DNA of 64,000 bases from positions 62,001-126,000 of the forward strand of contig NZ_QLMJ01000022.1 of assembly GCF_003259845.1 (NCBI RefSeq), given 5' to 3'. Both the position numbers and the translations under genes were made by a program. The notes under the pieces were generated by a model. That model had not been told where the DNA came from and ran no database searches. It saw only the letters and a list, made by a program, of their open reading frames with translations. Position 1 is the first letter of the stretch, and each line of letters starts with the position of its first letter. Source of the DNA: Actinoplanes lutulentus. GTDB taxonomy: Bacteria; Actinomycetota; Actinomycetes; Mycobacteriales; Micromonosporaceae. Below are positions 51,047 through 59,550 of the stretch, piece by piece.

Positions 51047-52462
51047 ATGCGTCGATCCCCGATCCTTGCCGCGGCGGCAGCACTCGTCGTGGCATGCTCA
51101 ACCATCTATGTCGCCACCACGGCGAGTGCCGCCGTGGCCTGCGCGGCGGCCTGGTCCGCCGGCTCCGTTTACGTCAAGGACAACGTCGTCTCCAAGGGCG
51201 GCAACAACTACACGGCCAAGTGGTGGACCCAGGGCGAGGACCCGGTCCTCAAGTCGGCCCAGTGGGATGTCTGGATCAACAACGGCGCCTGCGGCGGCAC
51301 GACGAACCCTTCGCCGTCCGTGACGAGCCAGTCCCCGTCGCCGTCGGTGTCGCCGTCCGTTTCTCCCTCGGTTTCGCCGTCGGTTTCGCCGAGCGTCAGC
51401 CCGTCGACGAGCACGACCCCGATCCCGGTCGGCGGCCTGCCGAAGCACGCCCTCATCGGTTACCTGCACGCCAGCTTCGCCAACGGCTCCGGGTACGTGC
51501 GGATGACCGACGTCCCCGCCGAGTGGGACATCATCAACCTGGCGTTCGGTGAGCCGACCACGGCCACCTCCGGCGACATCCGGTTCAGTCTCTGCCCGGC
51601 CACCGAGTGCCCCGGCGTCGAGTCCGAGGCCGACTTCATCGCCGCCATCAAGGCCAAGCGCACGGCCGGCAAGAAGGTGCTGCTCTCCATCGGTGGCGCC
51701 AACGGCCAGGTGCAGCTCACCACGACCGCGGCGCGCGACAAGTTCGTCAGCTCGGTCAGCGCGATCATCGACAAGTACGGCCTGGACGGCGTCGACATCG
51801 ACTTCGAGGGCCACTCGCTGTCGCTGAACACCGGCGACACCGACTTCAAGAACCCGACCACGCCGGTCATCGTCAACCTGATCAGCGCGGTCAAATCGCT
51901 CAAGGCCCGGTACGGCACCGGCTTCGTGCTGACGATGGCGCCCGAGACGTTCTTCGTGCAGCTCGGGTACCAGTACTACGGCTCCGGACCGTGGGGCGGC
52001 CAGGACCCGCGCGCCGGCTCGTACCTCCCGGTGATCCACGCGCTGCGGGACGACATCACCGTGCTGCACGTCCAGGACTACAACTCGGGCTCCATCATGG
52101 GCCTGGACAACCAGTACCACTCGATGGGCGGCGCGGACTTCCACATCGCCATGACCGACATGCTCCTCGCGGGCTTCCCGGTCGCCGGCAACACCGCCAA
52201 CGTGTTCCCCGCCCTGCGCGAGGACCAGATCGCCTTCGGCGCGCCCAGCTCGACCAGCGCCGGCAACGGGTACGTCGCACCGGCCGCCGTCCAGCAGGCG
52301 GTGACCTGCCTGGTGAAGGGTACGAACTGCGGCGGCTACACGGTCCGCAGCGGCACGAACCCGAACTTCCGCGGCCTGATGACGTGGAGCATCAACTGGG
52401 ACAAGTTCTACGGCTGGGAGTTCAAGAACTCCCACGAGCCGTTCCTGAACGCCCTCGGCTGA
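51047..52462 (+). CDS. Secreted GH18 chitinase with CBM5/12 domain
   Basis: The 471-aa protein has a signal peptide ending TASA, then a chitin-binding CBM5/12 module (AWSAGSVYVKDNVVSKGGNNYTAKWWTQGEDP). A Ser-Pro-Val linker of about 45 residues leads to a GH18 barrel. The catalytic motif DGVDIDFEG is complete with Glu 254, and the substrate-assisted Asp residues are present. It resembles the ChiC/ChiD-type chitinases of streptomycetes. It would release chito-oligosaccharides outside the cell. It is divergent from the protease-GH43 operon. No DasR-type box was seen. Confidence 0.93.
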   Translation: MRRSPILAAAAALVVACSTIYVATTASAAVACAAAWSAGSVYVKDNVVSKGGNNYTAKWWTQGEDPVLKSAQWDVWINNGACGGTTNPSPSVTSQSPSPSVSPSVSPSVSPSVSPSVSPSTSTTPIPVGGLPKHALIGYLHASFANGSGYVRMTDVPAEWDIINLAFGEPTTATSGDIRFSLCPATECPGVESEADFIAAIKAKRTAGKKVLLSIGGANGQVQLTTTAARDKFVSSVSAIIDKYGLDGVDIDFEGHSLSLNTGDTDFKNPTTPVIVNLISAVKSLKARYGTGFVLTMAPETFFVQLGYQYYGSGPWGGQDPRAGSYLPVIHALRDDITVLHVQDYNSGSIMGLDNQYHSMGGADFHIAMTDMLLAGFPVAGNTANVFPALREDQIAFGAPSSTSAGNGYVAPAAVQQAVTCLVKGTNCGGYTVRSGTNPNFRGLMTWSINWDKFYGWEFKNSHEPFLNALG

Positions 52463-52481
52463 CCCGCCGTCTCCCGGGCAT

Positions 52482-52524
52482 GCGTGTCGATTTAGGGTGC
52501 GGATCGCGCCCTAAATCGACACGC
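52482..52524. terminator. Very strong hairpin between convergent genes, possibly a REP-like element
   Basis: GCGTGTCGATTTAGGG (52482-52497) pairs perfectly over 16 bp with CCCTAAATCGACACGC (52509-52524). Three inner pairs, one of them a wobble, extend the stem to 19 bp around a 5-nt loop. It separates the chitinase gene from the convergent secreted-protein gene and can terminate both. The A/T-rich stem core is unlike the other terminators here. Confidence 0.8.
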
Positions 52525-52549
52525 GGCCTGTGGAGCCGGTGGGTTGGGG

Positions 52550-53512
52550 TTAACGTTCGAATCCGAGGGTCGTGTGTTTCGGGCCGCCGAGTTCGGCGGA
52601 GATGCGGTCGACGACTTTCCAGTAATCTGTGCCGTCCTGGCCGACCTCCGGCTCCTCCTCGTAGAGCTGGTCCCAGCCGTTGGCGAGGCCGGCGATTTCC
52701 ATGGCGACCGTCGCCCACTCGGCGCCGGTGAGCGTGACGGTGCTCGTTCTGTTGGAGGTCTGCGAGCGGATCTGGTCGGCGATGGCCTGGATCTGGTTGC
52801 CGATCTCGTCCGGGAAATCGTCGCCGACGTCGTCCAGTTCCTCGTCGTCCTCGCCGTCGATCGCGTCCATGACCAGCAGCCACTGGCCCGCCGTGAGGGT
52901 GACCGGATATCTGTCGGCCGGGACCACGCCGAGCTCGCGGACGACGTCGGGGTCGGAAGCGTCGCTCATCTCGACCAGCCCTGGCTTGATGGTGAACTCG
53001 CACCAGTCCGACCATCCGCCGCCGGTCGCCGGGTCCTGGGGTGTGCCGCGGACCCGCCAGCGGTACGAGACGCCCGGCTCCAGATAGTTCTGCCAGGTCT
53101 CGTTGACGACGGGCTCGCCGGGGTTACCGAGCACGAAGCTCATGGCGGAGGGTCCCGTGCCGGCCAGGGCGCGCAGCTCGAAGGTCGCCTCGAAGCCGGG
53201 CTCGGCATCACCGATGAAGACGGCCGACATGGTCGGGGTAGTGGTGTCGACGATCGGGCGGGCGTTTCCGCGTACGCAGGTCTGGGTTTGATCGGTGGAG
53301 AGCTGGACCGGAAGCTCCTGGCCGGCGCTGGCGGGGGGTTCGGGGTTTTCGGCGCCGGCGATGCCGCAGCTCACGAGGTGGTCCGGTGTGGAGAGGGCCA
53401 TGCAGGCGGCGATCGCGTCGTCGGTGGTCGGCGGGGTGCCGTCCGGCTGGGCGGGCAGCACGACGGCTGTCGCGGCCAGCAGCGCGACGAGCGGGAACGC
53501 CTTCTTGATCAT
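52550..53512 (-). CDS. Secreted protein of unknown function
   Basis: From ATG 53512 behind AGGGTG the protein has 320 aa with a signal peptide (KKAFPLVALLAATAVVLPAQ). The middle part contains a fibronectin-like beta region (FELRALAGTGPSAMSFVLG, YRWRVRGTPQDPATGGGWSDWCEFTI). The C-terminal part is acidic and helical (DAIDGEDDEELDDVGDDFPDEI) and ends with EVGQDGTDYWKVVDRI. No family is recognised. It is divergent from the cutinase pseudogene by 161 bp. Confidence 0.65.
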   Translation of the reverse strand: MIKKAFPLVALLAATAVVLPAQPDGTPPTTDDAIAACMALSTPDHLVSCGIAGAENPEPPASAGQELPVQLSTDQTQTCVRGNARPIVDTTTPTMSAVFIGDAEPGFEATFELRALAGTGPSAMSFVLGNPGEPVVNETWQNYLEPGVSYRWRVRGTPQDPATGGGWSDWCEFTIKPGLVEMSDASDPDVVRELGVVPADRYPVTLTAGQWLLVMDAIDGEDDEELDDVGDDFPDEIGNQIQAIADQIRSQTSNRTSTVTLTGAEWATVAMEIAGLANGWDQLYEEEPEVGQDGTDYWKVVDRISAELGGPKHTTLGFER

Positions 53513-53673
53513 CGATGCACACCCTACGGCCTGCTCGGCAACGCGAGGATCACTCACTCTCGGTGATCTGCTATTGGCACTTCTTGTGCAAAAATCTTTG
53601 GCTGGTGGGCAACCGTTCGCTCGTCTCCTCCGTATCCCAAGGCGCAGTCCTATTGGCGGATAGGGAGGGATCA

Positions 53674-54370
53674 ATGGTTACTCGACGTAAGCGATCCGGT
53701 AAGGGTCGGCGCCTCGCGCTGGCCGGTGCCTGCGCGGCAGTGGTGGCCGCCGGCGCGGTGATCACGCCGCAGGCTTTCGCCGGAACGGGATTCTTCGGTA
53801 CGACGACCGCGGCGGGTGCCTGCTCCGACGTGGAGCTGGTGTTCGCGCGGGGTACCGGAGAGCCGCAAGGGCTCGGCATCGTGGGGCGGCCACTGGCCCG
53901 CGCCCTCGCGGCCGAGCTGCCGGACCTGGAGGTCGGATCGTTCGCGGTGGTCTACGCGGCGGCCGGCAACCAGCGCAGTGCCGGACCGGGCGCCACCAAC
54001 ATGAGCCAGCACATCACCTCGGTGGCGGCGGCGTGCCCGGAGACCCGGTTCGTGATCGGCGGATATTCGCAGGGCGCCAGCGTCACCGACATCGGGATTC
54101 GGGATTCGGGGCGCGGGTACGGCCGGTGAGACGATCCCGGCGGCGCTGGCCGACCGGGTCGCGGCGGTCGTGGTGTTCGGCAATCCGCTCGGCCTGCAGA
54201 GGCGCACGATCGCCGGGGCCAGCGCGGAGTTCGGGCCGAAGGCGAAGGAGTTCTGCAACAACGGTGACCCGGTTTGTGGGGGTGGGAACCGGTTCGCGGC
54301 CCACCTGGCCTATCCGCGGAACGGGACCGTCGAGCAGGGCGCGGAGTTCGCCGCCGGGAAGATCGGCTGA
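53674..54370 (+). pseudogene. Cutinase gene broken by a 7-bp tandem duplication
   Basis: The gene starts at ATG 53674 behind GGGAGGGA and encodes a signal peptide, then a cutinase fold with CSDVELVFARGTGEP and GGYSQGASVTD (nucleophile Ser 132). At 54094-54107 GGGATTC is present twice in tandem, shifting the frame to a stop at 54127-54129. Removing one copy joins TDIGIRG to AGTAGETIPAALADRVAAVVVFGNP and continues to GDPVCGGGN (Asp), AHLAYP (His) and the stop at 54368-54370. The restored length is 229 aa, normal for an actinomycete cutinase. As it stands the product ends after 151 residues without the catalytic Asp and His. Confidence 0.92.
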
Positions 54371-54373
54371 CCG

Positions 54374-54408
54374 GCTGCGCGGGCCGGTGAGCAGCCGGTC
54401 CGCGCAGC
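54374..54408. terminator. Hairpin terminator between convergent genes
   Basis: GCTGCGCGG-G-CCGG (54374-54387) pairs with CCGG-T-CCGCGCAGC (54395-54408), giving a 14-bp stem with one G-T pair. It lies between the cutinase pseudogene and the convergent GntR gene. Confidence 0.8.
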
Positions 54409-54410
54409 GC

Positions 54411-55073
54411 CTATCTCCGCAAGTTCGCCACCAGCAAGCTCCGCGTCGACTCCAAGTGAGCCCGCATCGCTCCCTCCGCACCGGCCACATCCCGGGCGAG
54501 CACCGCCCTCACCACCGGCTCATGCTCGGCGTGAATCTCACCCAACGTCCGGCCACTGGCAGTCGTAGGCGGCCCGAGCAGCGCCGTCGTCCCCCGCAAC
54601 CTCTCGATGATCGCCGCGGTCCGCGGCCTCCCCGCCGCGTGCAGCAGCAGATCATGCAGAGCCCGGTCGGCCGGCCAGAACGACGCCTCGTCACCGGCGA
54701 ACGCTGCCGCCTCCATCGCCGCGAGCGCGGACCGGATCGCCGCGTGCTGCTCCGAGCTGCCCTGCGACGCGGCAAGCCCGGCAGCGGGCGGCTCCAGCGA
54801 GAGCCGAATCCCGATGATCTCCTCGATGTCATGCGCCTGAGGCGGCAGCACCTGGAAACCCCGGTTCCGCCGGATCTCGATGAGGCCCGCCTCGGCCAGC
54901 CTCAGCAAACCCTCGCGGGCCGGGCTGCGGGAGACCCCGAGCAGGTCGGCCAGCTGATAGACCGAGTACGTCACCCCCGGCACCAGCTCGCCCGCCGCCA
55001 CCCCGTCGCGGACCGCTTGGGCGACGGCGTCGGCGAGGGAAGGGGCATCCGTCGGCAGCACGAGCTTGGGCAT
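54411..55073 (-). CDS. GntR-family regulator, FCD type
   Basis: From ATG 55073 the protein has 220 aa with a GntR winged helix (LADAVAQAVRDGVAAGELVPG, YSVYQLADLLGVSRSPAREGLLRLAEAGLIEIRR) and an FCD effector domain (IEEIIGIRLSLEPPAAGLAA, DRALHDLLLHAAGRP, EHEPVVRAVLARDVAGAEGAMRAHL). FCD regulators of this kind often sense lactate, glycolate or related acids. It is divergent from an FAD/Fe-S dehydrogenase, with only 16 bp between the two start codons and a perfect palindrome in that gap. Confidence 0.88.
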   Translation of the reverse strand: MPKLVLPTDAPSLADAVAQAVRDGVAAGELVPGVTYSVYQLADLLGVSRSPAREGLLRLAEAGLIEIRRNRGFQVLPPQAHDIEEIIGIRLSLEPPAAGLAASQGSSEQHAAIRSALAAMEAAAFAGDEASFWPADRALHDLLLHAAGRPRTAAIIERLRGTTALLGPPTTASGRTLGEIHAEHEPVVRAVLARDVAGAEGAMRAHLESTRSLLVANLRR

Positions 55074-55075
55074 GG

Positions 55076-55087
55076 GTAACATGTTAC
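55076..55087. promoter_or_regulatory. Palindromic operator between two divergent start codons
   Basis: GTAACATGTTAC is a perfect 12-bp palindrome filling the 16-bp gap between ATG 55073 (minus) and ATG 55090 (plus). A GntR-type dimer bound here would cover both translation starts. Confidence 0.7.
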
Positions 55088-55089
55088 TC

Positions 55090-57891
55090 ATGAGCGAGCA
55101 GTCGAACGGCGTGGTGGAGGCACTGGAGAAGGCCGGGCTTGAGGTGCGGTCCGACCCGGGCACCCGGGGGATGTATGCCTCCGACGCCTCCCTCTACCGG
55201 ATCCCGCCGCTCGCCGTGGTCCGCCCGCGCAGCGTCGACGAGGTGTCCGCCGCCCTGGCCGTGGCCCGCGAGACGGGGGTGCCGCTCACCTCCCGCGGCG
55301 CCGGCACGTCGGTGGCCGGCAACGCGGTCGGCCGGGGCATCGTGCTCGACTTCTCCCGCCACCTGAACAAGGTGCTCGACATCGACCCCGCCGCCAGGCT
55401 GGCCGTCGTCGAGCCGGGCACCGTGCACGCCGTGCTGCAGAAGGCGGTCACCCCGCACGGCATCCGGTTCGGCCCGGACCCGTCGACGCATCCGCGCTGC
55501 ACGATCGGCGGGATGATCGGCAACAACGCGTGCGGGTCGCGGTCGCTGGCGTACGGAAGAACCTCGGACAACGTCGCCGGACTGGAGTTGCTGACGGCGG
55601 CGGGGGAGAAGCTCACCACTGGTTACGACGCGGCCGGTAACGCGTACACCAGCGGTGTTGATCTTGTGATTGAAGATCTTAAAAACGTCATGGGCGGTCA
55701 CCTCGCGACGGCCCGGACCGAATTTGATCGGTTCGGGCGGCAGGTCTCGGGTTATGCGGCGCACCACCTGCTGCCGGAGCGGTTCGACCTCACGCAGGCG
55801 CTCGTCGGGTCCGAGGGCACCCTCGCGGTGATCACCCAGGCGACCGTGAAGCTCGTGGTCGACGCTCCGGTACGCGTCGTCGTGGTGCTCGGGTTCCGTG
55901 ACATCGTCGCCGCCGGTGAGGCCTCGCCGGCCGTCGTCGCGCACGGGCCGACCTCGTGTGAGGGCCTCGATTCGCGGCTGCTGGACGTTCTTCGCGCACG
56001 TCGCGGGCCTGATGCCGTCCCGCCGCTGCCGCGTGGCGCCGCGTGGCTCTTCGTCGAGCTGGCCGGTGACGAGCTCGGCGAGGTGCTGTCGCGGGCGCGG
56101 AAACTGGCGGCCGACGGGATCGGCGACGACGCCCTCGTGGTGGAGGATCCGGCGACGCAGGCGCGGTTGTGGCGGATCCGGGAGGACGGCGCCGGTCTCG
56201 CCGGGCGTGCGCCGTCGGACAAGCCGGCCTGGCCCGGCTGGGAGGACGCCGCTGTTCCGCCGGAGAAACTCGGCGCCTACCTGGCCCGGTTCGACCAGCT
56301 CGTGACCGAATATGACATGACCGCCGCGCCGTTCGGACACTTCGGCGACGGCTGCATGCACGTGCGTCTCGACTTCCCGATCGACCAGCCCGGTGGCACG
56401 AAGGTGCTGCGCGAGTTCCTCACCGACGCGGCCAAGCTGGTCGGCGAGTTCGGCGGCTCGCTCTCCGGCGAGCACGGCGACGGGCGGGCGCGCTCCGAGT
56501 TGTTGCCGCACATGTACTCGGCGGACGCGATCGCTCTCTTCGGCCGGATCAAGCACGTCTTCGACCCGGACAACCTGCTCAACCCGGGCGTGCTCGTCGA
56601 CCCGGACCCGGTCGACGCCGACATCCGGGCCGCCGGGCACTTCCCGATCAAGCAGCTCGCGATGGCGTACCCGCACGACGGCGGCGACCTCGGTCAGGCC
56701 GTGCACCGCTGTACCGGCGTCGGCAAATGCCGCGCCGACAACTCCGCGGCCGGTGGCGTGATGTGCCCGTCGTTCCTGGCCACGCGCGAGGAGAAGGACT
56801 CCACCCGCGGCCGCGCCCGCGTCCTGCAAGAGGTCGTCCGCGGCGAATTGCCCTGGTCGCACCCGTCGGTCCACGACTCGATGGACCTCTGCCTGGCCTG
56901 CAAGGGCTGCGCCTCGGACTGCCCGACCGGCATCGACATGGCCACCTACAAATCCGAGGTGCTCCACCAGACCTATCAGGGAAAGCTGCGCCCGCGCTCG
57001 CACTATTCGCTCGGCAAACTCCCGATGTGGGCGCGCCTCGCCGGCTGGGTGCCGCGCCTCGCGAACCTCGGCACCCGCCTCCCCGGCATCCGCGGCCTCG
57101 CCCTCTGGCTCGCCGGCGTCGACAAACGCCGCTCGGTCCCGGCCTTCGCCCGCCGCCCTTTCCGCCGCACCTTCACGCCGGCCGCGACCTCCGGTCGCAA
57201 GCCGGTCGTCCTCTTCGCCGACTCCTTCTCCGACGCTTTCTCACCCGAGGTGGCCGAGGCGACGGTACGCGTATTGCGCGCCGCAGGATACGAACCACAA
57301 TTGCCGTCCGGGCAGGTCTGCTGCGGCCTGACCTGGATCACCACGGGCCAGCTCGACTCCGCCAAGAAGATCCTTTCGCGTACGGTCGACGCCCTGGCTC
57401 CGGACGCCCGAGCCGGCATCCCGATCGTGGGGATCGAGCCGTCGTGCACGGCCGTGCTCCGCTCCGACGTGCACGAGCTGCTGCCCGGCAACGAGGACGC
57501 GACAGTGGTCGCCAAGTCCGTGCACACGCTCGCCGAGCTGCTCGCGTCGACGCCGGGCTGGACACCGCCGGACCTGTCGGACGTGTCGGTGATCGCCCAG
57601 CCGCACTGCCACCACCACGCGGTCCTGGGCTGGAAATCCGACGCCGACCTGCTCGCGTCGACCGGGGCCACGGTGAAGCGCCTGGCCGGGTGCTGCGGCC
57701 TGGCCGGCAACTTCGGCGTGGAGATCGGCCACTACGAGGTGTCGGTGGCGGTCGCCGAGCAGAACCTGCTGCCCGCACTGGACGCCGCACCGGACGCGGT
57801 CGTCCTGGCCGACGGCTTCTCCTGCCGCACCCAGGTAGCCGACCTGCGCGATCGGCCGGCGGTCCACCTGGCCCAGCTGCTCGACCGCTGA
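55090..57891 (+). CDS. FAD- and Fe-S-binding dehydrogenase (D-lactate/glycolate type)
   Basis: The 933-aa protein joins three parts. An N-terminal PCMH-type FAD domain carries PLAVVRPRSVDEV, GAGTSVAGNAVGRGIVLDFSRHLN and IGGMIGNNACGSRS. A GlcD-like C-terminal oxidase domain carries GHFGDGCMHVRLDFP and GEHGDGRARS. An Fe-S part has CTGVGKCRA, a later MCPSF, CLACKGCASDCPTG, and two CCG-type motifs (VCCGLTW, GCCGLAGN). This layout matches single-chain D-lactate dehydrogenases feeding electrons to the respiratory chain; glycolate or 2-hydroxyglutarate are alternatives. The divergent GntR regulator fits acid-induced control. ATG 55090 is preferred over upstream ATGs that lie in the operator. Confidence 0.9.
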   Translation: MSEQSNGVVEALEKAGLEVRSDPGTRGMYASDASLYRIPPLAVVRPRSVDEVSAALAVARETGVPLTSRGAGTSVAGNAVGRGIVLDFSRHLNKVLDIDPAARLAVVEPGTVHAVLQKAVTPHGIRFGPDPSTHPRCTIGGMIGNNACGSRSLAYGRTSDNVAGLELLTAAGEKLTTGYDAAGNAYTSGVDLVIEDLKNVMGGHLATARTEFDRFGRQVSGYAAHHLLPERFDLTQALVGSEGTLAVITQATVKLVVDAPVRVVVVLGFRDIVAAGEASPAVVAHGPTSCEGLDSRLLDVLRARRGPDAVPPLPRGAAWLFVELAGDELGEVLSRARKLAADGIGDDALVVEDPATQARLWRIREDGAGLAGRAPSDKPAWPGWEDAAVPPEKLGAYLARFDQLVTEYDMTAAPFGHFGDGCMHVRLDFPIDQPGGTKVLREFLTDAAKLVGEFGGSLSGEHGDGRARSELLPHMYSADAIALFGRIKHVFDPDNLLNPGVLVDPDPVDADIRAAGHFPIKQLAMAYPHDGGDLGQAVHRCTGVGKCRADNSAAGGVMCPSFLATREEKDSTRGRARVLQEVVRGELPWSHPSVHDSMDLCLACKGCASDCPTGIDMATYKSEVLHQTYQGKLRPRSHYSLGKLPMWARLAGWVPRLANLGTRLPGIRGLALWLAGVDKRRSVPAFARRPFRRTFTPAATSGRKPVVLFADSFSDAFSPEVAEATVRVLRAAGYEPQLPSGQVCCGLTWITTGQLDSAKKILSRTVDALAPDARAGIPIVGIEPSCTAVLRSDVHELLPGNEDATVVAKSVHTLAELLASTPGWTPPDLSDVSVIAQPHCHHHAVLGWKSDADLLASTGATVKRLAGCCGLAGNFGVEIGHYEVSVAVAEQNLLPALDAAPDAVVLADGFSCRTQVADLRDRPAVHLAQLLDR

Positions 57892-57900
57892 GCGCCGGAG

Positions 57901-58401
57901 TCAGTATCCGGGTTCGCCGCCGGCTGCCAGGCGGGCCTCGGCCTCGGCCGGGGTGTCGTCGTAACCCGGCCTCGCGATGAGCACCGACTGGAAGAAGTAA
58001 CCTTCGGTCTCGTCCGGGTCGTCGTCCGCGGCGAACGGGCGCCACAGCGCCAGATACGGGTCCCGCGAGGCGAACCCGTCATCCTGCGGGAGGATCTCGA
58101 GGTGCCGGCCGATCCGGGCGGCGACCTCCAGGGCGGGCAGGCCGAACACGTCGACATCGCGGAAGAGCACCACGTCGTCCTCCCGGGGCCGCCAGATCTC
58201 GATCGCGTTGACGCGGTCGCGGGTCGGGCCGACGCCGAAGCCGACGCTGAACCCGAGCCCGCTCGCGCGGTGCAGGGCCAGTTCGCCGTACGCGGTGGCG
58301 GACAGCGGGCCGAGCGTCTCCAGCGCCGCCCGAGCCTGTTCGGCGGTCATCCCGAGCCGCAGCGGGCCGACACCGTGCGGGGGATCGAGCACGAATTCCA
58401 T
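57901..58401 (-). CDS. Hypothetical protein (166 aa)
   Basis: From ATG 58401 the product begins MEFVLDPPHGVGPLRLGMTAEQARAAL. The phrase GPLRLGMT followed by a helix recurs in small actinomycete proteins of unknown function. A beta-rich body follows (GLGFSVGFGVGPTRDRVNAIEIWRP, DVVLFRDVDVFGLPALEVAARI) with an acidic stretch near residue 130. No signal peptide or catalytic motif is seen. It is convergent with the dehydrogenase gene, whose stop is 9 bp away. Confidence 0.65.
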   Translation of the reverse strand: MEFVLDPPHGVGPLRLGMTAEQARAALETLGPLSATAYGELALHRASGLGFSVGFGVGPTRDRVNAIEIWRPREDDVVLFRDVDVFGLPALEVAARIGRHLEILPQDDGFASRDPYLALWRPFAADDDPDETEGYFFQSVLIARPGYDDTPAEAEARLAAGGEPGY

Positions 58402-58489
58402 TCGCGAATGATCGCAAACAGTCAGCCGGTCCGCTCGGTGGCGGAGGCTCAAGCCGGAGTCCTCACGCCCTCAACGTCCGGCGCGAAAG

Positions 58490-59449
58490 TCACCGGGTCT
58501 CCACATAGGCGGCTATCTGCTGTGCCCACTCGCGGACCACGGCGCGGAGTTCCGGGGGCTGCCGGATGGTGAACGGCAGGTCCAGGCCGGCCAGGAGGGC
58601 GGGGATCCAGTCGAGGCGTTCGGCTCGCAGCTTCACCACGACCCACTCCGGATCCGCGTCCGGCTCGACGGTCGCCAGGCCTCGGGGCAGCCTTATCTGC
58701 TCGGCCGTGCCCTGCACCGCGACGACGACCTCGTGCCGCCACGGCGCGCCGGCCAGGCTGGACAGGACCGCGCCGGACGGGTCGAAGTCGTCGGGGACCG
58801 TGAAGCCGCCGTGCAGGATCTCGGCGTACCCGATCCGGTCGAGGCGGAACGTGCGCATCTGGCCCGAGGCGGAGTCGGGGCCGGTGACGTACCAGCGGCC
58901 GGAGTGCGCGACGAGCCCGTACGGATGCAGCGTGCGCCGGCTGCGCCTACCGGAACGATCGCTGTAGTCGATCAGCGCAGGCCGGCGCTGCCGGGTCGCC
59001 TCCGCCAGCAGCAGCATGACCGAGGCCTCCGCCGTGGGAGCCTCGCGGGCGGCCGTGGTGAAGCCGGCGGTCGCGAACAGCGCGTCGAGGCGTGCGGCGA
59101 GGGTCTTCGGCAGGACTCGGCGAACCTTGGCGGCGGCGCTCTCGGTGGCGTCGTCGGACATCGCCATGAGGCCGGCACGCCGGGCTGCCACGAGACCCAG
59201 CAGGACCGCGAGAGCCTCCTCGTCGGTGAGCATCAGCGGGGGCATCCGGAATCCGGGAGCCAGCCGGTATCCGCCGTACCTGCCGCGTACCGACTCGACC
59301 GGGATCTCGAGGTCGAGCAGGTGCTCGGCGTACCGGCGCACGGTCCGCTCGTCGACACCGAGGCGCCCGGCCAGGGCGGGGGCGGTGTGCGTGCCGCCGT
59401 TCTGCAGGATCTCCAGGAGCGCGAGCACACGCGCGGCCGGCCGGGTCAT
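58490..59449 (-). CDS. YafY-type WYL-domain transcriptional regulator
   Basis: The 319-aa protein has an N-terminal HTH_11-like winged helix (RVLALLEILQNGGTHTAPALAGRLGVDERTVRRYAEHLLD) and the linker GRYGGYRLAPGFRMPPLMLTDEEA. The WYL domain (ALIDYSDRSGRRSRRTLHPYGLVAHSGRWYVTG) and the C-terminal WCX domain follow. GTG 59455 is an alternative start two codons upstream. WYL regulators respond to nucleic-acid or small-molecule ligands. The divergent VOC gene with an inverted repeat in between is its likely target. Confidence 0.88.
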   Translation of the reverse strand: MTRPAARVLALLEILQNGGTHTAPALAGRLGVDERTVRRYAEHLLDLEIPVESVRGRYGGYRLAPGFRMPPLMLTDEEALAVLLGLVAARRAGLMAMSDDATESAAAKVRRVLPKTLAARLDALFATAGFTTAAREAPTAEASVMLLLAEATRQRRPALIDYSDRSGRRSRRTLHPYGLVAHSGRWYVTGPDSASGQMRTFRLDRIGYAEILHGGFTVPDDFDPSGAVLSSLAGAPWRHEVVVAVQGTAEQIRLPRGLATVEPDADPEWVVVKLRAERLDWIPALLAGLDLPFTIRQPPELRAVVREWAQQIAAYVETR

Positions 59450-59465
59450 GGCCACATTCTCTGTT

Positions 59466-59490
59466 ATACCGGGCGGATACTGTCCGGTAT
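59466..59490. promoter_or_regulatory. Inverted repeat between WYL and VOC genes
   Basis: ATACCGG (59466-59472) and CCGGTAT (59484-59490) form perfect 7-bp arms around 11 bp, inside the roughly 100-bp divergent promoter region. It is the natural candidate for the operator of the WYL regulator. Confidence 0.6.
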
Positions 59491-59550
59491 TGCTCCTACC
59501 GTTTCTCCCTGTTGGTTCCGCGGCAAGGCGAAACAGCAGGGAGAAACACC

